From positions 36,448,585-36,512,584 of the forward strand of contig CM055102.1 in NCBI GenBank assembly GCA_029204225.1: 64,000 nucleotides of DNA. Reading direction: 5' to 3'. The position numbers were made by a program, and so were the translations under genes. The notes under the pieces were generated by a model, which did not search any database, was not told the origin of the DNA, and saw only the letters and a program-made list of their open reading frames with translations. Of the stretch, positions 53,541-64,000 are shown in pieces. The first letter of the stretch is position 1, and every line of letters begins with the position of its first letter. This stretch comes from Diphasiastrum complanatum (lineage: Eukaryota > Streptophyta > Lycopodiopsida > Lycopodiales > Lycopodiaceae).

Positions 53541-54230
53541 GAGCTCTTTTAATCATCCACAATCAGATGGGCAAACAGAAAGGACTAATCATACTATGGA
53601 AGACATGTTACATACTGGTTTTAGTCCTTTCATGTTGATGTATGGGTATCAACTCAAATCATATGTTGGTCTCAAGGATATTCTTGTTCAAGCAACACCT
53701 AACTTTCTTGTAAATATGCAAGAAATGTTGCAAGTCACCAAGGAGAGTATAAAGAGTGCTCAGGATAGAGCTGAACTTTATGCCAACCAGAACACAACGC
53801 CCCGAGAATTTCAGGTCGAACATTTAATGTATCTTAAAATCTTAAAAGATTCTAAGAAGAAAAAGAAAGCATGTCAAGGTAAACTTGCTCCTCGATATTG
53901 TGGGCAATTTAAAATCTTAAAAAAGATTTATAAAATAGCTTACAAACTAGAGCTACCTCCAGATGTAGAAATACAACCTGGATTCCATGTAAATCGATTG
54001 AAATCTTGTCTGAGTTCTGGAGAAATCCCGGTTCCTCCGCAAGAACTTGCATACTAAAGATCGTAAAGGCATATCGACCACCTGAACCTGAAGTGATTGT
54101 TGATATTCGGCACAGAATGCTCAGGAGGTAGGCTACTAAGTATTTAATCCGTTGGAAAGGGAAGACTAAGGAGGAAGACCCTTGGGAGATAGAGTTTGAT
54201 TTGCGGAAGAATTTCCCCAATTTTTTTTAG
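53539..54230 (+). pseudogene. Chromovirus integrase C-terminus and chromodomain
   Basis: Frame 53539-54057 starts with SSFNHPQSDGQTERTN (integrase Glu motif). It continues through a shortened core, the KLAPRYCGQFKILKKI domain and FHVNRLK. Just past a stop, KYLIRWKGKTKEEDPWEIEFDL is a chromodomain, which in these elements directs insertion to modified chromatin. Some 180 residues of the core are missing after TMEDML. Confidence 0.8.
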
Positions 54231-54377
54231 GAAAAGATTGAAATATGTGGGAGATGTTAGGAACCTTTTAGGGCGAACAGGCCTAGGAGTTAGTTGAATA
54301 GTCCTAGGGTCTATGGACTAACTAGCGTGAAGGGTTGGTTGAAGGGTCCATGAACTTAGCCTATTGTTTAGACCCCA

Positions 54378-55812
54378 CTAGGGAGGCCTTGGTAATCTTT
54401 TAGAAATGCACCAAACGTACTCTTGATGTATTCCCCTCCTCGATCGGTGCGTAGGGTCTTCAAAGAATGCCCAAACTGATTTTTCCACCATTGCTAGAAA
54501 ATCTTTGAAATGTTGAAAAACTTCCGATTTAGCCTTCATAAGATAGATCCATGTAAAACAGGAAAAGTCATCAATAATAGTCACAAAATAGATGCACTTT
54601 CCAATGGATTCGGTCCTCATTGGAACACAAATATCACTTTGAACCAAATCAAATTTATCAAGAACTTTTATAGTCTCATCAATTGGAAAAAGGTTTCCTT
54701 TGAAACTTTCCAAGTATGCACCCCTCGCATACATGCCCTTTCGGCTGCTCAATAGTAGGAATATCTCCTACCATATTAAATGTCTTCATCTTCTTCAAAC
54801 TTGCTAAGTTGAGATGTCTAAACCTTGTGTGCCACAATTCAGCCAACTCCAATGATTGTGATGTAAAAGCAACAAGACACGTAGAGGGAATTCGTCGCTC
54901 ACAGGTATCCATAATGAATAAGCCAGCGTGCATTGTTCCCGAAACAATAATCAAGAGAGATCTTTTAGGATCCTTGACAAGACACTTATCTTCTTTGAGC
55001 TCAACAACTAGTCCTTGCTTCAACATAGTTGAAACCGAAAGAAGATTCTTCTTGATTCCCGGAACATAAAGCACATTCTTAATGTACTTTACTTCACCAT
55101 TAGGCAGAATGATGGCTACAATTCCAATTCCATGCACAGAATAAGATGCATTATCCGCACATTGTACCTTGCTTCCATTTTGCACTTTCACTAATTTAGT
55201 GAATGCTTCTTTGCGAGAAGTCATATGACGAGTAGCACTACTATCAATCACCCGTTCATTGGGCTGAAAATCAGCAACTTGCAAAACAGAACCTGAATTC
55301 CTCATAGATGTAAAAGTACTAGTAGAAGCAATATTAGACACAAAAGCATAGTCTTGGTTGAAGAGATCACCAATAGCTTCAAACTCTTGCTCCAAAGTAG
55401 CAAGTGAAGCACTATTATCAATTCCTTTACTCTCCTCTTTCACATGTTTCTTCTTTCAATCCTTGATGAAGTGCCCATACTTCTTGCAATAATGACGCTT
55501 GCCTTTCTTCTTCTGAGTGTTGACATTTTGACCTCCAATGGGCTTTTGCTTATCCTTGGAAGGAGGCTTCCCCTTTCCTTTTGACTTGCCTTTCGCGAAG
55601 AAAGCTTGATCTTGTTGAGTGTCACCCACAAAATTTTGCCTCGTTTGCTCCTCTTGAAGAAGCAGCCCAACAAGTTCATCAAAGGAGAGTTGATGTCCCC
55701 TAAGAGAGATACTCAAAGATGAAACAAATGGAAGATAAGAGGAAGGTAATGAGTTGAGAGTAATGGAAACAAATTGAGCCCAAGAGGGATATCCAAATAG
55801 TAACCATATCAC
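54378..55812 (-). pseudogene. Decayed copia gag-protease-integrase, minus strand
   Basis: Frames 55812-55440, 55443-54679 and 54752-54378 read in order: gag capsid end (LNSLPSSYLPFV), a broken knuckle (HYCKKYGHFIKD then stop), protease RVIDSSATRHMT (active-site Gly changed to Ser), pre-integrase (LWHTRFRHLNLASL) and integrase start (FVTIIDDFSCFTWIYLMKAKSE). RT and RNase H are absent. No LTR is recognised around it. Confidence 0.8.
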
Positions 55813-55859
55813 ATATCAATAATCCCACACGTCTAGAATCAGAATATGACCAAAAAGAG

Positions 55860-56650
55860 CTAAGGGAGTGCGGAACATCTCAGTATAGATAGTGTCGGCC
55901 TCAGATCGAATGGTAGCATGGACAACACAAGAGAAAATGAGACACATCCTGTGGTATCATGCTTTGAACAATTGTCGGCAAACTCTAACAACAGACGATA
56001 CTCCCCCAAGCTAGATCGTTTCCTACTCACAGAAGCTCTTAGCATATTTTCTAGGAATCGATTGACTCTTTCTATTGGACCATCGACATGTGGATGGTCA
56101 CTAGTATGCATCCTTGGCTTGGTTTCCAACTTGACAAATGCCACTCGCCAAAAATGACTAGTAAACATACGATCTCCACCACTCACTATACTCAATGGGA
56201 GTGCAGACTATAATTATTTTCTATGAAAAGCCTACCTTATCTAAGCGTTTTCACCTCAGACTTGGTCAATATAAACCCGAACATCTTAGTAAACCTATCC
56301 ACTACTACCCAAATAGATCATGGCCTCGACTCGTCCTAGGCAGACTTACTATAAAATCCATGCTAAATGCTTTCCCGCTTGCCGTCGAGTAGCCCTAATG
56401 GTTGTAGGAGGCCACCAATCTTTAGGCATTCCACCTTATTGACCTGGCACTTATGGCATTACATCACATACTATTGGATGTCCTTACTCATCTTGGGCCA
56501 GTAAAACGATTTCTTTGCCAAGGAATATATCTTTTTGATACCATGATGCCCAACACTAGGATTGTCATGAGTTTCCTCTAAAAATTGGCACTTAAAGTCA
56601 TCGTCCTAGGTACAACTACTCTACCTTTGTAAATAAGGTACCCATCGTCG
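55860..56650 (-). pseudogene. Gypsy integrase relic, minus strand
   Basis: The minus strand from 56650 reads THDNPSVGHHGIKKIY, KSFYWPKMSKDIQ and CHKCQVNKVE (HHCC finger), then SMDFIVSLPRTSRGHD. The frame 56195-55860 reads FTSHFWRVAFVKL and DHPHVDGPIERVNRFLENMLRA. It matches chromovirus integrase. Several stops interrupt it. Confidence 0.75.
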
Positions 56651-57094
56651 ATTTAAAAGTTCTTCCACCACTAGTCAATATTTCTTCCTTCCGTTGGCCC
56701 ACTCGAACAACCCAGGAACTCTTGTTCACAATTTCTTCTCTTAGATGCTTCCTGCTGACCATCCGACGAATTTTGTAAGAAAGACATCTTGAAATTCCTC
56801 AATTAGCTTCTTAGTAGAGCTCTCTCTATTACTTTCTAACTATCTTACTCTCTAGCCTAGCTAGGCTATCTTTAGATGCTAATCCATTATCTTCAAAAAG
56901 TAAGGTAGATTCACAATAGAAAAAAAGAAAAAAAAATACTTTATCAATAGTCTTTGTGCATATAAGTCTCAAGAGCACAAATTTTCGCTCTTAGCCCTTT
57001 CAAGATCAGCTTGTGACAATTTAAATTGCTTAGCCTTGAAGCCTCTATTCTTATCAAAATTTTGCTCACTCACAGGCTTGAACCTCATAGTTGT
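56651..57094. other. No recognisable feature
   Basis: Probably further decayed gypsy pol on the minus strand, but no motif can be named. Confidence 0.35.
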
Positions 57095-58995
57095 AAAGCT
57101 ACCTTTATAAGCTTTACTTCCGGCGCCACTGGCGCCAACATTGTCTCCGGCGCCATGTTGTAAAGCTACCTTTACAAGCTTTACTTACGGCGCCATCGGT
57201 GCCAGCTATGTCCCCGGCGCCAGCAGCACCCCTGCTGCTCCCGGCGCCGCTCTCGGCGCCACTGTGACCAGAATCCAGCCGGCGCCAAGTTCCTATGGCT
57301 AAAAATCTTTGATCGGTTCTAGCGGAGTCCAGAGAGCTCAGATCGATGTGCAATCACCTCACACGATCTAGGATGAAGTCTGGGGATCAATAAAATCTAG
57401 AGAGAGAAAATGACTTTCTAGAAATAATATCCTAGAGAGAGAAAAAGTGCTTTACCAGCTTGGGTAGAGTGCTTGGTATGAGGGGGGGTGCCGAATCAGA
57501 CCAATACTATAGGGGAGTGCGGGTTGCGACTCAGGGCGAGCTCCAACCAAGTCTCAGTCTCCCTTGCTGGAATGTTGTCATGGCTCTCGCCTTGGCATGC
57601 TAGCGCCCCGGAGACTAGGGTCGGTCACACACTTGAAATGTAACCTTCTCATATTTATCAGTAAAGTGAGATTTTTCTCAAATTGACTCTGATTACCTTC
57701 TGGGTTTCAATGTTCGGTAAAAGCGCTAGTTGTAAGGCCACATTCAAAATTCTTAACTGATTTAGCAATCAGTCTGGCTCCCGGACATGGGTCCCGGGAG
57801 CCGTCCCGGCGGGCGAATCAACTTGCTTTCCTGACTAGGCCATGACTCGAGCTCCAGAGCTAGCTCGTGACTTGTGACTACTTGACTGGCTCACCACAGG
57901 TCAGAGGCTCAGTCCTTGACGTTCTAACTTGCTCTGGGACCTTAGAGAGTGTCACCCCTTTGAGCCTTACAGGGCACGCTGGGTGCACCCGAGTCAGCTT
58001 TACAACATCCTCCCCTCGTTTGAGAAAGCTGATGTCCTCATTAGGGCCAAACTAGAACCTGAGACTCATGGCACGGGCTTAATTCACCGGCCAGACTTTA
58101 TTCACATATACAAGGGCACGGGCTTGATTCACCGGCCAAAGGAGACCAACTGTAAAGAGAAGTAATGATATTGTGTTTGCACCCAGCACAGGAAAAGTGT
58201 GGATCTAGTTCACTTACATAAAACTTGTGTAAAGCTGCTGCACTTAGACATTAGACTGAAGCTCACTCCTCGATGAGAAATGCGGCTTACTTTATTAACA
58301 TGAAAGAAAAGGTACTTACGGCTCCCTTAAGCCTCAGATATGTCATTTTCGTTTCACGTTTGGATGAGTCCCGTAGGACTCTAGATATTTCGTTTGGTCG
58401 CCCAGGTTGAGCTCCTTGAGCTCTGCATCGGCACTTAGAATTCACCTCTGATGTAGAAGCTGCAGGCAATGTTGGCTCCATTTGACCTCGCGTCAGCTGG
58501 TTTGTCACTGTTGGATGTCCTTCGTTAAAGAAGTGAGCTTTCGCTTGGTCACACAAGTTGAGCTCCTTGAGCTCTGCATCGGCACTTGAATTCACCTTTG
58601 ATGTAGAAACTACGGGCAATGTTGGCTCCATTTGGTCCCGTGTCAGCTAGTCTATCACTATTGGCTGTCCTTCGTTAAAGAGGTGAATGAGATTGGGAGG
58701 GATGGTTGGCTCAGGTTCATTCGTGTCGTTCTTTTTTAGTTGGTCCCCTGGTACAGCTCTGACGACACAAGGTCTCCTGCCATTATATAATAACACAAGG
58801 TTACCCCTCTTGCCAAGAAGGCCACCACATGTTCGTTAAACCACTCAATGTTGGTTTTCGGAACTTCAAGCTGGTTAAGTCTGATCGTTGTTGGCGAGTT
58901 GGCTGCTTGTATGTCAAGTGGGTTTGGATGGCAAGAGTTGAAGGCTGGGAAGCTAAGTCATGGTTCCCGGCTCCCTTTGGGATGCCTACGCTACA
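57095..58995 (+). mobile_element. 5' LTR of the non-coding LTR element
   Basis: The LTR starts TGTTGTAAAGC at 57156, preceded by a duplicate of its first 60 bases (57095-57155), and ends GCTACA at 58995. Its first 590 and last 150 bases match the 3' LTR (61569-62804). Between them lies the dispersed module (57768-58222) and other sequence not in the 3' LTR, so the copy is longer (1840 against 1236 bp). GGCGCC clusters lie at 57120-57290. Confidence 0.7.
57768..58222 (+). repeat. Dispersed repeat module, copy 2 of 3
   Basis: Nearly the same as 40630-41092, in the same orientation. It includes the tccCCGGGAg palindrome region at its left end. Confidence 0.85.
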
Positions 58996-58997
58996 TG

Positions 58998-59010
58998 TGG
59001 TATCAGAGCC
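58998..59010 (+). other. Primer-binding site (tRNA-Met type)
   Basis: TGGTATCAGAGCC lies two bases (TG) after the LTR end in CTACA. Confidence 0.85.
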
Positions 59011-59750
59011 GACTGGTCGGTCAGCTATGCGGATCTCACGGAAATGGCCACGATTTGGGGTTCATCAAGACAATTGTTGTGCAAGGTGCTGCTCACAGTG
59101 TAAGCACGGGTGCGTCCACGGTCGGGGTGGTCGTTGGAACGGGGGACTTGATGAGTCAAGGTGCTGCCCTTGAGGTGTAAGCACAGTCAGTTCTCACGGT
59201 TCGGGCCTGGCGCTGTCTGCACGTAGGACGGATGAGGCAAAGTGCTGCCTAGGGAGGTGAAAGCATGGTCTGTACCTTGTGGGGTGCGGGGCGACATATT
59301 CGAACTATACGGGTTAACCATTGCTCGCATTCGGGTGTAAAGCACGGGTGGTTAGCTGTCGGTGCGGGATAGCTGTCGATCGTTTAGCTATAAGGGCTAT
59401 TGACCAAAAAGTGGTGGGGCGTGACTGAGGCAATGTGCTGCTTAATGGTGAAAGCACAGATAGTTGGAGGGGTGTCCTATGTGGGCTGATTCCGTGATCG
59501 ATTTGTATGGGCGCGGCCAGGCAAAGGTCCGTTGGCAGGACCATCTCAAAGGGGGACCTTGTCTATGTTACTTGTTAGTAAACCTGCCTGAGTGTCTTAC
59601 TTGTATGTATTCGTGGTGAGTCTTAGTACTTGTGCTTTGCCTGGTTTGCATGATTGCTTGTGATACAAGGAGCTGATGGCTCGAGAAGGAACCTTTTCTT
59701 TTGAAGGCTGATACCATCAAACAAAGAGGACTACAAAATCTGTGGGGCAG

Positions 59751-60237
59751 ATTTGCAGTTCAAGTACTCACACGTGAACGACAACAAAACGACTCAATGT
59801 TTGCAAAGGATGGATGGATAGCCTGTTTCTTGGGTTAGTTTCATTTGCGACAACGCCCACCAGACGCAAGCAGGATGTCAAAAGTTGGAAAGGGCCATTT
59901 CAGGGGAGATCTTCTATGGAGCAGTTGGTCTTCATTTTGGGACAGCCACCTTCGAAACTGAAACTCACTGAGCATGGGCGATATCCAGAATCTGTGCAGC
60001 GGATTTGCAGTGCAAGTACTCGCACGTGAACGACAACGAAATGACTCAATGTTTGCAAAGGATGGATGGCCAGCCTATTTCTTGGGTTAGTTTCATTTGC
60101 GACAACGCCCACCAGACGCAAGCAGGAAGTCAAAAGTTAGAAAGGGCAATTTTAGGGGTGATCTTCTATAGCAGTTGGTCTTCATTTTGGGACAACCACC
60201 TTCGGAACTGAAACTCACTGAGCATGGGTGATATCCA
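59751..60237 (+). repeat. Tandem duplication, about 250-bp unit
   Basis: 59751-59998 and 60003-60237 align along their length with about a dozen differences. Both include acgtgaacgacaac and cgcccaccagacgcaag. Confidence 0.9.
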
Positions 60238-60619
60238 GTATCAGTTGGGTTTTTCCTCAAAGGAGAAAAGACTAGGATCCTCTTCAGAGATTGGCAACAA
60301 GTTGGATCGAGCCATAATCCTAGCAGATGGGAAGCAAAGTGTTGGAAAGGCTTTTGTCCGAAGAACTCTACTCTAAGTCCGATTAGCTGATTTTATAAGT
60401 GGAGGGGAACTATCACACACACCTCTCTCTTGGGGAAAATTTTGAATGAAAGTTGATCAAAATGGGGGCAAATTCAAGGTGACCTAGCCATACTCACATG
60501 AGGAGACTGGCGAACTCTGGACCTAATAAGTTGACAAGTTTTTGTTGTGGAAAGGAAAGTTTGTTATAGGCTTTCTCTGGACCAGCAATGATGAGGAAAC
60601 ATATGAGTACGCTTGCTTG

Positions 60620-60930
60620 TGTTACGTGTAAGGCAGCTGATCAATGAAGGAACTGTGAAAGTTGAGTCTTACATGAGAGACTTGCTATTTCGAACGGACG
60701 CTAAGGGACAGTTCGCGTTGAGATCGGACTAGTGCAAACTCTAGGTACATGTGTCTGATTCAAAGAGAGCTACTTGAAGCCAAGCTCGATGTACACTTCT
60801 TGTTTTGACTGTGAGGCAACTGACCAGTGATGGAATTGTGAAAGTCAAGTTTTGCGCGACGGACATGGTGCTTCAAACAAACGCGAAGAGATAGTTCGGA
60901 TACGGATCAAACTGGTGCGACCCTTTGGCT
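60620..60930 (+). repeat. Older tandem duplication, about 185-bp unit
   Basis: 60630-60745 (aggcagctgatca, aactgtgaaagtt) is echoed at 60810-60930 (aggcaactgacca, aattgtgaaagtc) with many changes. Confidence 0.6.
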
Positions 60931-61552
60931 TTCCACGAGGTCAATGGTTACATTTGGGCTGATTCAAAGAGCTACTTCAAGCTAAGTGAGAGGTGCATTG
61001 CGGAGTACTCAATCTTTGCCTACCTTAAAGAGCCAAGATGGAAAAGTATCAAGATCAGGCTAGGACAAGGAAAGAAATCAAGGTGCAGAAGCAACAAGGC
61101 ATGGAGTGGACCATAAAGTGGGCAATCAAACGATAATCCTTCGCTCAGGGAGCCTTGATACCTGTGCGGAACTGAACAAATCTAAAGCTCAGGGAGCTCA
61201 ACACAAAGTGCATCAAGGACAAATAAGGAGCTCAAAGGAGTTCCAAAGTCGAAAGTCAGAAGCGACAGGGGCGAACATTTCAAAGAAAGGCCTCTGTCAC
61301 CAGTTAATAAGGTTCTCGGGTTTTACGAAAGCGATATCAAATCTACGCTTTTCCCAGACAAAGATATATTTTTCAAGTTATGTAATTTTTCAGTACAAAG
61401 AGCTGAGCCTCCGACTTGTGGTGTGCCAGCTTCAATGTTAATAAAAAGTGGCCAGTAAATTGAGTACTGTGCCAAGTAGCTTAAATGTATAGTTATTTTA
61501 ATTGGGATACACCTTTACTTTAATCTGACATCTGATGAGGACATCAGATTTT

Positions 61553-61568
61553 ATAAAGGTGGGGTGGA
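61553..61568 (+). other. Polypurine tract
   Basis: taAAGGTGGGGTGGA directly precedes TGTTGTAAAGC, the 3' LTR start. Confidence 0.7.
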
Positions 61569-62804
61569 TGTTGTAAAGCTTCCTTTACAAGCTTTACTTC
61601 CGGCGCCATCGGCGCCAGCTATGTCCCCGGCGCCAGTAGTGCTCCTGCTGCTCCCGGCGCCAACGGCGCGGGCGCTGCTCCCGGCGCCACTGTGACCAGA
61701 ATCCAGCCGTCGCCAAGTTCCTATGGCTGAAAATCTTTGATCGGTTCTAGCGGAGTCCAGAGATCTCAGATCGATGTGCAATCACCTCACACGATCTAGG
61801 CATGATTAAAGGAAGCCTGGGGATCAATAAAATCTAGAGAGAGAAAATGACTTTCTAGAAAGAGAAAATCCTAGAGAGAGAAAAATGTGCTTTACCAGCT
61901 TGGGTAGAGTGCTTGGTATGAGGGGGGGTGCCGAATCACAGCAATACTATAGGATAGTGCGGGTTGCGACTCAGGGCGAGCTCCAACCAAGTCTCAGCCT
62001 CCCTTGCTGGAATGTTGTCATGGCTCTCGCCTTGGCATGCTAGTGCCCCGGAGACTAGGCTCGGTCACACACTTGAAATGTAACCTTCTTAGATTTATCA
62101 ATAAAGTGGGATTCTCCTCAAACTGACTCTGATTACCTTCTGGGTTTCAATGTTCGGTAAAAGCGCCAGGTGTAAGGCTGCTTTCAAGATTTTTAACTTG
62201 GCACATAGCTGAGGGTCGTATACCGGGACGCCAGCGGTATGCCGTCGGGACCATTCGGTCCGTGGCGCCAGCGGTATGCTGTGGGGACCATTTGGACCAG
62301 GAACTGGTTGTTTCCATATCTGTCGCGGCTTGTGGTTCTGAGTGTTCCTTGCATGAACGTGAATGGGTTAAGCTCTTGGGGAACGGGCTCTAACCTGTCG
62401 ACTGAGTTGGATGGCTTGCTTGGGTGGATGTTACCTGTTTATGGCTGTCTAGTCTGGCATGGCGCCAGGTTGGCTTCCAGCGCTCGTGACGAAGCTATCA
62501 GTTGGTTAAGTCTGATGTAAATCAGACCACATGGATGTTACTCGTTTGTAACGAAGCTTCGAGTTGGTTAAGTTTGATGTATGTCGGGCGGCTTGCTTGG
62601 AGGGAAGTCACCCACATCGGGACCCCCGATCTGGCATGGCGCCAGGTTGGATCTCAATGTTGGTTTTCGGAACTTCAAGTTGGTTAAGTCTGATCGTTGT
62701 TGGCGAGTTGGCTTCTTGTATGTCAAGTGGGTTTGGATGGCAAGAGTTGAAGGCTGGGAAGCTAAGTCGTGGTTCCCGGCTCCCTTTGGGATGCCTGTGC
62801 TACA
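61569..62804 (+). mobile_element. 3' LTR of the non-coding LTR element, 1236 bp
   Basis: Runs from TGTTGTAAAGC to TGTGCTACA. Five perfect GGCGCC hexamers lie at 61599-61720. Its middle (62325-62622) recurs at 63322-63633. No target duplication matches the 5' side. Confidence 0.75.
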
Positions 62805-63107
62805 ATCCCCAAGAATCAGCTTTATTAGATTTGGAAGAGGTTACATTCATACATAGACTGACCGATCTCGGGGCCACCAACACGTGCTGGGCATTGTGCT
62901 TGGCTCGTGCTGGTAGAGGGAGCTGAGACCTGGCGACTGGATTCCTGGCGCTGGTTGAGCTGCCCAAGTTTCTGTCTGCCGGACTCCCCCTATAGTTCTG
63001 CTGTGATTCTGCGCACCCCCTCTGGTTTGAAACATAGTGCTTTCTGGTAAAGCATGCTTTTTAGGACTTAGTTTTTATTTTGCTGATTAAGCTTGGAAAG
63101 CCTGGCA
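62805..63107. repeat. Repeat matching 40350-40630
   Basis: The segment from tccccaagaatcagc to gttttta matches the LTR portion at 40.35-40.63 kb. Its minus strand carries AATAAAG, so it probably derives from a minus-strand LTR. Confidence 0.7.
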
Positions 63108-63310
63108 GAATCAGTCTGGCTCCCGGACATGGGTCCCGGGAGTCGTCCCGGCGGCCGAATCAACTTGCTTTCTAGACTAGGCCATGACTCGAGCTCCAGA
63201 GCTAGCTCATGACTTGTGACTACTTGACTGGCTCACCACAGGTCGGAGGCTCAGTCCTTGACGTTCTAACTTGCTCTGGGACCTTAGAGAGTGTCACCCC
63301 TTTGAGTCTT
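63108..63310 (+). repeat. Dispersed repeat module, copy 3 of 3 (truncated)
   Basis: Matches the first 200 bases of the modules at 40630 and 57768 and then switches to LTR sequence. Confidence 0.8.
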
Positions 63311-63640
63311 ATAAATATATGTCACGGCTTGTGGTTCTGAGTGTTCCTTGCATGAACGTGAATGGGTTAAGCTCTTGGGGAACGGGCTCTAACCTGTCGG
63401 CTGAGTTGGATGGCTTGCTTGGGTGGAAGTTACCTGTTTATGGCTGTCCAGTCTGGCGTGGTGCCAGGTTGGCTTCCAGCGCTCGTGACAAAGCTTTCAG
63501 TTGGTTAAGTCTAATGTAAGTAAGACCGCTTGCTTGGAATGGATGTTACTTGTTTGTAACGAAGCTTCGAGTTGGTTAAGTTTGATGTATGTCGGGCGGC
63601 TTGCTTGGAGGGAAGTCATCCACATCGGGACCCCAAGAAG
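63311..63640 (+). repeat. Second copy of the 3' LTR middle part
   Basis: Matches 62325-62622 (cggcttgtggttctgagtg to cacatcgggacccc) with some changes. Confidence 0.8.
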
Positions 63641-64000
63641 CCGTACCTATGAGAAACAAACGCGTCTCAATAAGTCTAATATGATCTAGAGTGCCTACTA
63701 TGTTATGATAACCAATCCAGGTAGCCAAGAAAGCTATCACAATATCCTTAGCTCGTTCCTTTTCTTCACCACTAGGTTGAATTATGTATGCTCTTAACAA
63801 CAATCTTTACTCGTTATGAAGTCGAGGGTTCACCCTCGGCCACACCTGACGGTGAAAAACTTTAGACACCGGAGCCCTCTCTTCCCGATCGGTTTCTATG
63901 GGAGTTAGAACTCAGGCTTCCTACGCGCATCTCCTTGAAGGGTCTATTTTATACTTGTCATCCCATCTGTAACACCTTGACACTGCACTTACCTCTCAGA
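63641..64000. other. No recognisable feature
   Basis: A short minus-strand open frame (63803-63576) includes ERAKDIVIAFLATWIGYHN but is not recognised. The rest is featureless to the window edge. Confidence 0.35.

Larger units (their letters stand above)
59011..61552 (+). mobile_element. Gene-less interior of the non-coding LTR element
   Basis: About 2.5 kb between PBS and polypurine tract contains no gag or pol motif on either strand. The first 470 bases match, inverted, the leader of the gypsy element at 39.5-39.97 kb. Two sets of tandem duplications fill much of the rest (59751-60237 and 60620-60930). The structure fits a large retrotransposon derivative that depends on another element's proteins. 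Confidence 0.7.

Noticed and set aside
57114-57353. Gly/Ala/Ser-rich minus-strand frames at 57114-57353 and 61551-61781
   Set aside because: They arise from GGCGCC clusters within LTRs; the two copies diverge and end differently.
63800-63850. gagggttcaccctcgg near the right edge, tRNA T-arm-like
   Set aside because: It is a simple hairpin without acceptor or anticodon arms.

Overview
This window is nuclear DNA from a land plant, almost certainly one with a large, repeat-laden genome. The evidence is one spliced, nucleus-encoded chloroplast gene (magnesium chelatase subunit I, CHLI) standing in more than 55 kb of Ty1/copia and Ty3/gypsy LTR retrotransposons, most of them broken, nested or reduced to LTR pieces. 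Nothing I can read fixes the species. A gymnosperm or another large-genome plant would fit, but that is inference.

Layout. 0-9 kb: two copia-type LTRs with tRNA-Met primer sites (PBS at 1231 and 5731) and no coding interior, a BED-like zinc-finger fragment, a cytochrome-P450-like N-terminus and a LINE reverse-transcriptase relic. 9.39-13.55 kb: a minus-strand copia element with both LTRs but without the catalytic core of its reverse transcriptase. 14.3-19.5 kb: CHLI on the minus strand, resolved here into three exons (19489-19396, 19276-19122, 15395-14322) encoding about 440 residues, with a 3.7 kb second intron that holds a decayed, unidentified coding relic. 20-25.4 kb: LTR and gypsy fragments, a palindrome cluster and an endonuclease-like open frame. 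25.5-34.6 kb: a long gypsy element with a 5' LTR, an Asp-type PBS, gag, protease, RT, RNase H and integrase, full of stops, and no visible 3' LTR. 34.6-37.9 kb: mostly featureless, with a weak candidate for a small spliced gene.

38-41.1 kb: a minus-strand gypsy gag with leader and PBS. 41.6-49.4 kb: a gypsy element split by the youngest insertion in the window, a copia element with an unbroken 1316-residue polyprotein and LTRs that differ at 2 of 597 compared positions. 49.4-54.2 kb: a scrambled chromovirus (gag to chromodomain) with LTR pieces in both orientations. 54.4-56.6 kb: minus-strand copia and gypsy relics. 57.1-62.8 kb: a non-coding LTR element (5' LTR, PBS, 2.5 kb interior without genes, PPT, 3' LTR) whose leader matches, inverted, the leader of the 38-40 kb gag element, so the latter's family may supply its proteins. 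62.8-64 kb: further LTR-derived repeats.

Only CHLI is a confident cellular gene. It is the ATPase subunit that, with CHLD and CHLH, inserts magnesium into protoporphyrin IX in chlorophyll synthesis. The copia polyprotein at 43.4-47.3 kb is the only transposon coding sequence here that looks undamaged. I did not find a convincing novel biological system. The best leads are the repeated CACACGTGTG palindrome in several LTRs, the CTCTCGCAGA motif array flanking the big gypsy genes, the non-coding element with its possible partner, and the candidate spliced gene near 37.5 kb.
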